A stretch of 32,983 nt of DNA. Origin: Candidatus Helarchaeota ASGARD archaeon Hel_GB_B. GTDB taxonomy: Archaea > Asgardarchaeota > Lokiarchaeia > Helarchaeales > HEL-GB-B. The stretch's first letter is position 1; every line of letters starts with the position of its first letter. The translations under genes were made by a program, and so were the position numbers. Below the pieces are notes generated by a model, which worked only from the letters and a program-made list of their open reading frames with translations, did no database searches and had not been told where the DNA came from. The stretch is taken from the NCBI GenBank assembly GCA_005191425.1, contig SUPR01000035.1, positions 1 through 32,983 on the forward strand, in the 5' to 3' direction. Shown here piece after piece: positions 18,653 to 27,000 of this stretch.

Positions 18653-20783
18653 CCTTTAAATCACCCTTTGTTTTATCCGTTCTTTTCTTATGATTCGCCC
18701 AGTTAACACAAGTGGTAAATGGCCTTTTTTTTGGGAGTTGGAGTCTGACCATCGGATATTTCTTTCCAAATTCATCTTCGCAATATTTACAATATTTATT
18801 TAATGGTGTAATTTTACCTTTTTGGGATATGGGAAATGATGTAGTACATTTCGGATAATTTGAACATCCAATAAATCTTTTTTTAGTTTTTTTAGAATAA
18901 AGAATTTTAAGAGTACCTCCATCACAATTTGGGCATTTTCCAATAATACTCTGCTCTTCATATGTTTTTATAATAGAATCTTCAAGACTTTTTCCGATAG
19001 ACATCTCATCAGCTTTAAACTTCCCTAAAATGATCATTAACCTCTCTTTAACATTATTGATAACATCGTCCTTGTGGATTTCACCCATCTCAATCTTATT
19101 CATCATCCGTTCCAATTCTCTTGTCATTTCCACTGATAATATCTCGGGGACATATCTTTTAAGAACATCAATTAAAGACATACCGATTTTAGTGGGTTCA
19201 ATTAACTTATTTTTTATATATTTTCTTTCATATAACTTTTTTATAATTTCAGACCTCGTGGATTTTGTACCAATTTCGTTTTTCTCCATCCATTTTCTAA
19301 TAGAATTTGGATTATATCTTGCCGGGGGCTTGGTCTGTTTTTTTTCTTTTTTTAACTCTACATCAAATATTTGTCCTAAATTAAACGGAGGTAGACCTTC
19401 TGCTTTTAACCCCTTGGCTACAATTGGATTAAACTTAAGCCAACCCTTATCGACTAAATTCTGACCTGTTAAATAAAAAGTATCTGTATCTATCATTACT
19501 TTATATTTCGTTTTTTCAAATTTAGCAGGTTGACCAAAGATGGAAAAAAAGTTATATACTATCAAATTATAGATATTTTTTTCTGTCTTATTAAGTCCTT
19601 CTGCTGGTATATTCCCTGTAGGTGTTATTGGCGGGTGCGCTGGGTCGGTCTTTTTACCTTTATTTGGTACCAGCTGCAACTTTAATAATTCATCACACAA
19701 ACTCTTGTATTCTGTGCATTTTTCCAATGATTGTATAATCTGGTTAATATTCAAGCTTTTTGGAATAACTTGATTGGAGGTACGAGGATAACTTATTAAT
19801 GACTTTAAATATAAACTCTCAGCAATTTTTAAAGTGGTAGACGGGTTATACTTAAAAAAATTCCACGCATCATCTTGTAGACCACTTAAATTATAGGGAA
19901 CTGGTGGATTTCTGTAAAAGTCAGATTTTTTAATATCTGATATAACGCCTTGTTTATTTTTACACCTATCTAACACGCGGTCTATTTCATTTTCGTCGTA
20001 GAACCTCTTCTTTACGCACTCAATAGGATACTTCTTACCTTGAAATTTAAGAAATCCCTTAATTTTCCAATAATCCTCTGGTATAAACTGTAAAATACTT
20101 TTCTCCCTCTCGACCAATTCTGCCAATGTTGGGCCTTGAACCCGCCCTATTGTAAGTAAATAGAAATTTATCTTCTCTAATTTTGTCGTACTTAATGTTA
20201 ATGCATGCGATAAGTTAATCCCAAATAAATAATCCACCTCGTGTCTGCATATCCCCGATTCTATTAAATTGAAATTCAACGAAGGCATGGGGCACTCATA
20301 TGAATTTATTATTTCTCGTTCTGTCAGAGACGAAAATTTCATCCGTTTAGCTATACTTACTCTCTCTCCTCCTATGCAATATTCCAAAATCTTATATCCA
20401 ATTGTAGAACCCTCAATATCATAATCACACGCTACTATATATTCATTACAGACCTGTGATACCTTCTTAAAAATGTCCAGCAAGTTTTTATACTGGTAAT
20501 ATTGTCTGTTCTTTTTTCTCGCAAGCGCTAATTTCTCGTAATTTGGCACCCACTTAAGGTCAAAAACAGGGTACTCAAAATTCCCCTTACCCTCCTCTTT
20601 TTTATGACTGACCGTAAAAAGATGTCCTATAGCTGGGACTAACAATAAGACCTTACCACCCCGTTCTGCCCTATAGTACTCGACATTCTTCAATTTAACT
20701 AATTTAGGGCTGTTTTTTTCGTCCAAAATTTTCGCAATTTTTTTACACGCAAGCGGTTTTTCTGTTATTACCAAGACCGACAT
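18645..20783 (-). CDS. topA: DNA topoisomerase I (type IA)
   Basis: A 712-residue type IA topoisomerase, which relaxes negative supercoils through a 5' phosphotyrosine. The Toprim domain is at the N-terminus (LVITEKPLA, Glu8; ACDYDIEGS, the DxDxEG motif). The active-site Tyr332 lies in ISYPRTSNQ. The GRVQGPTL and EIGTKSTRSEII segments are also typical. C-terminal zinc motifs are visible from about 620: CPNC...GCSNYPKC and then CKYC with a more distant Cys. Length matches archaeal TopA/Topo III-like enzymes; there is no helicase domain, so it is not reverse gyrase. ATG 20783 follows AAGGTAAAAA. It lies 49 bases after mptE and overlaps the kinase gene, indicating one operon. Confidence 0.95.
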   Translation of the reverse strand: MSVLVITEKPLACKKIAKILDEKNSPKLVKLKNVEYYRAERGGKVLLLVPAIGHLFTVSHKKEEGKGNFEYPVFDLKWVPNYEKLALARKKNRQYYQYKNLLDIFKKVSQVCNEYIVACDYDIEGSTIGYKILEYCIGGERVSIAKRMKFSSLTEREIINSYECPMPSLNFNLIESGICRHEVDYLFGINLSHALTLSTTKLEKINFYLLTIGRVQGPTLAELVEREKSILQFIPEDYWKIKGFLKFQGKKYPIECVKKRFYDENEIDRVLDRCKNKQGVISDIKKSDFYRNPPVPYNLSGLQDDAWNFFKYNPSTTLKIAESLYLKSLISYPRTSNQVIPKSLNINQIIQSLEKCTEYKSLCDELLKLQLVPNKGKKTDPAHPPITPTGNIPAEGLNKTEKNIYNLIVYNFFSIFGQPAKFEKTKYKVMIDTDTFYLTGQNLVDKGWLKFNPIVAKGLKAEGLPPFNLGQIFDVELKKEKKQTKPPARYNPNSIRKWMEKNEIGTKSTRSEIIKKLYERKYIKNKLIEPTKIGMSLIDVLKRYVPEILSVEMTRELERMMNKIEMGEIHKDDVINNVKERLMIILGKFKADEMSIGKSLEDSIIKTYEEQSIIGKCPNCDGGTLKILYSKKTKKRFIGCSNYPKCTTSFPISQKGKITPLNKYCKYCEDEFGKKYPMVRLQLPKKRPFTTCVNWANHKKRTDKTKGDLKDE

Positions 20784-20832
20784 TTTTTACCTTACCATAA
20801 CCTTTTTTTTGAATGCTTGATTTTTATCCTAT

Positions 20833-21612
20833 TCAGACCATCCCTAATAAACCTTTCAGACCACTAAATGACACGTTTTTCAACCCTAATATTTTCGGGC
20901 CTCCTGGACAAGAATAAATCTCGACCCCGGTCTTCTTAATTATTTCTGAAATAAGAAACTCTGCAAACCTTAATTTTATTATTTTATTCCTCCCTGCTGG
21001 GTGCACTCCTAACCCTGGCTTAGAGTACTCTCCTACCTCCTCCCCAAAATCGAACCCGAATAATATTACTCTTCTAGCTTTAAATTTAGCGGCTAAAAAA
21101 ACACACCTATCACCATCCGTGAAACCGCCATAATTTATTAAGTTTTCAAGTGCCCTCGTCTGGACACTCCCTAATATTTGTCCCCTAAACCTAGGCGTAT
21201 ACTTCTCAATCAAATGCATATTATCTCCATGTGCATGAATTATTGTAATCGTCCCCCCTTCGTTTGCTTTCATAATATCCTCGATATTACCGTCTAGATC
21301 TGAACAATTTAAGTGACAACGAATTTTAAAACTAATTAGACCAGAAATGGCACCATCTGCCGCAATATTCGTCCCTTTAAGCCCGATTTTTTTCAACGCA
21401 CTCAATGAACTTTTTAACGAAGGGCCACACCCATAAATAAAAACAGTTCTATTCCGAATCAGACCTTCTAACTTTTTTTCCATTAATTTAACGTTTACTC
21501 TACCCTCTAATAATTTATTTAGCAACCTAGCTGACCTTTCATCATCAGCCTCACTTATTCCCAATTTTTCCTTGATTATTTCATAATAACTCTTCCATTC
21601 TTTCCATTCCAT
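20833..21612 (-). CDS. mptE: 6-hydroxymethyl-7,8-dihydropterin diphosphokinase MptE
   Basis: MptE-type enzymes (DUF115) transfer diphosphate from ATP to 6-hydroxymethyl-dihydropterin, a step toward tetrahydromethanopterin or folate in archaea. The diagnostic segments are visible: IYGCGPSLK (about 74-82), AADGAISGL, NCSDLDGN, IHAHGDNMH, GFTDGDRCVFLA and GFDFGEEVG. Length (259) is somewhat above the typical 220-230 because of a longer N-terminus. It starts at ATG 21612 after AAGGTTATTTTGA and ends in TGA. It is the first gene of a run mptE > topA > kinase and is divergent to gcvH. Confidence 0.93.
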   Translation of the reverse strand: MEWKEWKSYYEIIKEKLGISEADDERSARLLNKLLEGRVNVKLMEKKLEGLIRNRTVFIYGCGPSLKSSLSALKKIGLKGTNIAADGAISGLISFKIRCHLNCSDLDGNIEDIMKANEGGTITIIHAHGDNMHLIEKYTPRFRGQILGSVQTRALENLINYGGFTDGDRCVFLAAKFKARRVILFGFDFGEEVGEYSKPGLGVHPAGRNKIIKLRFAEFLISEIIKKTGVEIYSCPGGPKILGLKNVSFSGLKGLLGMV

Positions 21613-21778
21613 TCAAAATAACCTTTTATTTTTTTTCCTAACACTAAGCAAATTTCCATATTTTTCAAAGTTAATCCGTTATTTCATTTGTTAAAATTAA
21701 ATTTATAAATAAATTTTTGCTAGAGTTAATTACTTTCAATCAAACAAAAATAAAGAAATTTTAAGGAGTTTGTTAACA

Positions 21779-22222
21779 ATGAATTTTAAAAAAGGCGATA
21801 AGGAATATTACCTACCTGACGATTTGAAATATGTAAAATCACACCAATGGGCACGAGTAGAAGGTGATATAGTCGTAGTAGGAATTACCGATTATGCACA
21901 AAAAACATTAAAAGAAGTCATTTTTGTTGAATATAGTCAAGATGTCGGAGATACGACTGAAGCAGTTCAATTCGATGGTGATGAACCTACAACTGAACCA
22001 TACGGCTCTGTAGAGAGCACAAAAGGTGTAAGTCTCGTTTATTCTCCAGTTAGTGGCGAAATCGTTGAGAAAAATGAAGCATTGGAAGACGACCCTGAAC
22101 CAATTAACAGCGACTGCTATGGAGAAGGTTGGATGATTAAAGTAAAACCTTCTAACTTAGACGCTGATTTAGCTAACGCGCAATCTGCTGAAGAGCATGC
22201 CGAATGGCTAAAAACTCTTTAA
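21779..22222 (+). CDS. gcvH: glycine cleavage system H protein
   Basis: GcvH carries the aminomethyl group on a lipoyl arm between the P, T and L proteins of glycine cleavage. The lipoylation site is Lys82 in VESTKGVS, followed by YSPVSGEIVE and the C-terminal EGWMIKVKPSN. The 147-residue length exceeds the usual 125-130; an acidic insert of roughly 12 residues (about 59-74, with EAVQFDGDEP) precedes the lipoyl loop. I choose ATG 21779, ten bases after AAGGAG, over TTG 21770. No gcvP, gcvT or lipoyl ligase gene is in the window. A T-rich terminator-like stretch follows. Confidence 0.93.
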   Translation: MNFKKGDKEYYLPDDLKYVKSHQWARVEGDIVVVGITDYAQKTLKEVIFVEYSQDVGDTTEAVQFDGDEPTTEPYGSVESTKGVSLVYSPVSGEIVEKNEALEDDPEPINSDCYGEGWMIKVKPSNLDADLANAQSAEEHAEWLKTL

Positions 22223-22223
22223 T

Positions 22224-22250
22224 TCATTTTTTTTCTTAATAAATTTTTTA
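22224..22250 (+). terminator. T-tract terminator after gcvH
   Basis: Directly after the stop codon comes ATTCA, eight T, then CTTAATAAAT and another T run. A near-identical arrangement follows the STT3 gene, which supports a shared archaeal intrinsic terminator made of T-tracts without a strong hairpin. Confidence 0.5.
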
Positions 22251-22283
22251 TATTTATTAAAAATTCAATGGTTAATATCAAAA

Positions 22284-23405
22284 TTGTCTGAAAAGAAATT
22301 AGGTTTTATCATCAATCCATATGCCGGAATGGGAGGAGCCGTAGGACTAAAAGGGACTGATGGAGAACAAATTTTAAAAAAGGCTATTGAATTAGGTGCA
22401 AAACCTATTTCTCATCTTCGCGCAATTGAAATGTTAAATGAATTGAGTGCCATTAAAGAGAAATTGGAAATTCTTACTTACCCATTTGAGATGGGCGCCG
22501 ATGTCTTAAAAAAGCTGGGTTTTAATTATAGCGTAATTGGCGAAATAACTCGAGGAAAAACTACAGCTATGGACACTATTAATGCGGCTCGAAAAATGGA
22601 GGAAATGGGCATCAAGTTAATCATATTTTTTGGCGGCGATGGAACCGCTCAGGACATTTTAAAAGCAGTAGCTCAAAAAGTACCCGTATTAGGGGTACCT
22701 ACTGGGGTAAAAATCCATTCCTCTTGTTTTGCTATTAATCCAAAAAATGCCGCTCAAATCACAATTAGGTTTCTGTGGGACGAACTACCTCTACATGAAG
22801 CAGAAGTAATGGACGTTGATGAAGAGGCGTTTAGAGAAGGCGTGTTGTCCACCGAATTAAAAGGTTATCTAATGGTACCTTATGAACCTTCTCTCCTACA
22901 AGAAAGTAAAATGGCGACTCCAACTTCAATTGACGAACGGGAAAACCAGATCAGAGCTGCTCGTCATATTATTCATCATTTTGAAAACGATTATTATTAT
23001 ATTTTAGGACCTGGCTCTACCGTCAAAACTATTTGCGATGTGCTTGGAGTTGATAAATCATTATTGGGCGTAGATATTATTTATCAAAATAAATTGATCG
23101 CAAAAGATGTAAATGAAGATGATTTATTAAAAATTATCAATAATAATAAAGCAAAAATAATTGTTTCTCCTATCGGAAGGCAAGGTATAGTCTTAGGTCG
23201 CGGTAATCTCCAAATAAGTCCTAAAGTCCTGAGAAAAGTGGGCAAAGAAAATTTGATCATTGTCGCCACCCATTATAAGCTCTCAAACCTGCCTAAAGGG
23301 CACATGGTAGTAGACACTCGAGACCCTAACTTGGACTCCGAATTACGTGGATACGTCAGAGTTATCGTCGATACAAATGAAATAAGGATCATAAAAATTG
23401 AATAA
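22284..23405 (+). CDS. ATP-NAD kinase family protein (COG3199 type)
   Basis: A 373-residue member of the NAD kinase/diacylglycerol kinase fold, COG3199 branch, expected to make NADP from NAD. Visible are the NPYAGMGG loop (11-18), GGDGT (117-121, the phosphate-binding motif of the fold), GVPTGVKIHSS (about 137-147) and the C-terminal VSPIGRQGIVLGRGNLQISP. The length is normal for this branch and longer than classical NAD kinase. No ATG fits; TTG 22284 gives the expected MSEKKLGFIINPYAG start. It lies 61 bases after gcvH, with a T-tract between them. Confidence 0.9.
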   Translation: MSEKKLGFIINPYAGMGGAVGLKGTDGEQILKKAIELGAKPISHLRAIEMLNELSAIKEKLEILTYPFEMGADVLKKLGFNYSVIGEITRGKTTAMDTINAARKMEEMGIKLIIFFGGDGTAQDILKAVAQKVPVLGVPTGVKIHSSCFAINPKNAAQITIRFLWDELPLHEAEVMDVDEEAFREGVLSTELKGYLMVPYEPSLLQESKMATPTSIDERENQIRAARHIIHHFENDYYYILGPGSTVKTICDVLGVDKSLLGVDIIYQNKLIAKDVNEDDLLKIINNNKAKIIVSPIGRQGIVLGRGNLQISPKVLRKVGKENLIIVATHYKLSNLPKGHMVVDTRDPNLDSELRGYVRVIVDTNEIRIIKIE

Positions 23406-23482
23406 AAAATAATTTAGACCAATTTAATTATTTTCTATCACTGACATTTAGTATTTACCCTAAAATCTATTTTTTTGCAAAT

Positions 23483-23517
23483 ATTTATACCCTTCATATT
23501 TTATTGAGGGTATAAAT
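23483..23517. repeat. inverted repeat ATTTATACCCTTCA / TGAGGGTATAAAT
   Basis: The arms (23483-23496 and 23505-23517) pair over 13 bases with one bulged T, around an eight-base AT loop. The GC-containing core stands out from the background. It begins 78 bases after the ATP-NAD kinase stop. It could be a transcript-end hairpin, a regulator operator, or part of a small RNA; both arms also contain TATA-box-like TATAAAT. Confidence 0.6.
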
Positions 23518-23904
23518 TGATCCAAGATATCCCTAATTATATGGTAAAATAATGTGCCTATCATAATAAGACCAATATGCCATGACAAAATAAAAAATGA
23601 CCCAAATTCTAAAATATGTTAGGCACCATTTCCATTATTTTAATTGAAAATAAATTATTTTATTACATTTTGGTATTAAATTCAAGTTGGACAAAATTTG
23701 CATTAGTCCTCTCTTTTAATGTATTTGTGTAAAAAAAGCTCAACTCTAAATTCAAAACGAGATTTATGATTATTTTAAAATTCTTCGAAAATTGAGAATG
23801 GACAAATTTTAAAAATCTTCATAAGTCGTGGGTAAATTAATTATTTTTGTTATCTTATTTTTTAAGTTTTATTAGTCCGTTCTATTTAATTACATTTGAA
23901 AGTT

Positions 23905-23914
23905 TTTTATAAAA
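23905..23914 (+). promoter_or_regulatory. possible TATA box of STT3 gene
   Basis: TTTTATAAAA lies about 120 bases before the TTG start. It is a good match to an archaeal TATA box but the surroundings are also AT-rich. Confidence 0.3.
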
Positions 23915-24034
23915 TTCTAATTTACTGTCCTTTTTATCTTATCTTTAATCTTCAATTCATTAGCACCATAACTTTTTTTAAGTAGAATTCTTTATTCCAA
24001 AACTTAGACTTATTAATTAGGATGTGACTTTTTA

Positions 24035-27000
24035 TTGTCAGTATTTGAAAGGATGAAGAGGTCTTTAAGTAAGGTATTCCATAAACCTACAATTACAATC
24101 GATAAAACTAACATTTTACTTTATATTACACTTATCCTTGTTTTTATTATATCACTTATTATTAGGTTAATGCCATTATTTTACACTGATGCTGAGATTC
24201 ATGCTTTAGACCCATTTGTACAATACAGGTCTGCAAGATATATTTTAAATAATGGCTTTTTTAGCTTTATGAATTGGTATGATGACCAATCTTGGTATCC
24301 TTATGGTAAATATATGGGGGGCTCGATATTTCCGGGCACTCCTCTTTCCGGGATTACTACTTTTTATTTTTTGAATTTCATTGGTATCCCTGTCAGCTTC
24401 TTAGAGGCATGCGCAGTTACACCTGCGATAATGGGTGCTGTGACTTGTTTAATGATGTATTTTTTAGGGAAAGTACTTGCTAATAAAAAGGTCGGTCTGA
24501 TGGCTGCCTTTTTCATGATGGTATTACCTGGCCATATCCAGCGTTCTTATTGTGGTTTTTTTGATAACGAAGCTCTTGGAATTCTTGCAATAGTGGCGAC
24601 CTTAACTTTTTTCGTTCATTCCTTGAAAAAAGGGTCTATCTTTACCGGGATACTGGCTGGGATTAGTTTAGGTGTCTTATCGAGCACCTGGGGTTCTTGG
24701 AATTATATGTATGCTTTATTGTCGTTAACTGCATTTCTTTTAGTACTTATAAATAAATATTCGACAAGATTACTTGTAAGTTTTGGTCTGACCGTTGGAA
24801 TTGGGTGGATAATGTGTACGGTTGTACCAAGAAATGGGCTCGATGCATTTACAGGCTCCTATGCCCTAATTTCCTTAAGTATATTAGCGCTCCTATTCTT
24901 TATTGAACTATGGGGGCGGTTTAAAAGGTCTAATTTTTATTTCTTTAAAAATATTAGTGAAATGTTTAATTGGAAAAGAGTTCTGATCTATTCAGGAGTT
25001 GCAATTTTAACGATTGTAATAATTTTTGTTTCCACTGGAATACTTCAATATATCCTTACAGCATTTGTTAACACAAGTTTCTTTAAAGGTCTGGGGAATA
25101 GGGTCATTGCTATAATAAACCCATTATATGTCTCTCAAGCGACTAGGTCTGTTGCAGAACACATTCCATCTGCTTGGGGTGTCTATTATTTCAACTTCAG
25201 TTTCTTTCTCCTATTGATGCCTGTTGGTATTTTCTTTTTATTTAAACGGTTTCGTGAAGAAGATGTTTTAATGATCTTGTTTGGGGTCACAATGGTCTAT
25301 TTTTCAAGTTCTTATATTCGACTTCAACTTCTACTAGCCCCAGCAATTTCGATAATTGGAGCTTTTGGGCTTGTATTTCTTTTTAGACCTTTTTCTCTCA
25401 TATTTAAAGAAAAATTTATTATCGGAAGGAGAAAAAAGAGATTGTCCAAAATTGTAGGAAAAGAAATCGGGTTTGGAGTGATGGCATTCTTTATTTGGAT
25501 GCTATTATACCCTACAATGCATGGCATTTGGAATGGTTATGCAAATATTGGTCGAACACCTGGTATGCCTGACGACATGAAGGAAGGATATACTTGGATG
25601 CGTACTGTATTACCTCAAGGAACTGTAGTTATGTCTTGGTGGGACTATGGATATAGGATCACGACCATGGGTGAAAAAGTAACTGTAGACGATAATGCAA
25701 CAAGTAATTCAACTCAAATGGGTATGGTAGGTAGGATGTTTATGTCAACTGATGAAACTACTGCTGTAGAAATATGTAGAAAGTATAACGTAAGTTATGT
25801 CATGGTACGCTGGGGTTATTATCAGAGTTATCTTGCTGGAGATGATGGAAAGTGGCAGTGGATGTTACGAATAGCTTCACAGACGTTAAAAAACACTAAA
25901 TATAAAATTAATGTTAGTAGCATTTGGAGTGAAGATGAATATAAAGTAACTGGAAACTTCTTTAAGACAATTTTGTGGAAAATGCTGATTACTAATGAAC
26001 CTTACATTGATGCCACAAAGACTTATTCAACAGCCCAAGGAGGTTCAATATCCGGGGCTGATATAATCAATAGTAAAGGTGGCTTCTACAAGCCATTATG
26101 GACAAGATTAGCAAACCCAAATAATAATGAGCAATTTAAGACAGTAGAGGGTCATAATTGGGATTATTATAACCCAATACCTATGGGTACAAAGACGAGC
26201 CTACCTCTTGACGCCTCAACGACAATCGTAGATGTAGATACTTTCCCAGGAGACGGGGATTCCAATGATATGTTGAAGTTTTTCGATACAGCATTTTTTT
26301 CTAAATATAGGTTAATGAAAGTATATCGTGTGAATTATGATAAAGCGGACTTAAGATTTGATATATCGGATTTAAGATTATATAACAATAGCATAGCATA
26401 TATAAGAATAAATAATACTGGTAAAAGGATATTTGACATAGATTCTATAAAAATCAATTCAATGGAACCTACATATAAATTTAAAATAGGTGGTAATGGA
26501 ACAGCGGATTTAAAAAATATATATCCAGGAAAATTCATAGATATACGTGCTTCAGAGTTTAGTACTATTGAGTACAACCAGTCTTATGATGTTGAAATAG
26601 TGATAAAAGATTCTTCAATATCTTCAAATACCCTGACAAAGACTGAAGAAATTAATGCAGAGAAAGCATTGAATTATAATATGTCTGTGCCCGAGTCTAA
26701 AGTATATTTATTTAGTAATAATACAATTGGTTTTATAGTAAAAAATACGGGTGAGGATTACTTTAGGTTGCATGGACTAACGCTTGATTCTTATGTAGCA
26801 AGTGGTTTTATTTCAAATGCTACTTCGATAGTAGTAGCGCCTGGTGAAACTCAGAAAATATATATAGACTCAACATCAATGAGTCCGTCCTTAAATTTAA
26901 ATTTGGGCGATTTCTACAATAAAATGACAATAACAACAGATACTCCCAGTAATTTAAGTGTTGAAATTGATAATCTCACAGTGATTTCGGGTTCTTATTG

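Larger units (their letters stand above)
23406..24034. other. AT-rich intergenic region with long inverted repeat
   Basis: No gene is evident. It contains the inverted repeat at 23483-23517 and, nearer the STT3 gene, a TATA-like TTTTATAAAA (23905-23914). Confidence 0.6.

Noticed and set aside
19030..19464. 144-codon plus-strand frame
   Set aside because: Antisense shadow of topA; hydrophobic composition arises from the complement of Lys/Glu-rich codons.
18645..20783. Reverse gyrase
   Set aside because: No helicase domain and only 712 residues; it is a plain type IA topoisomerase.
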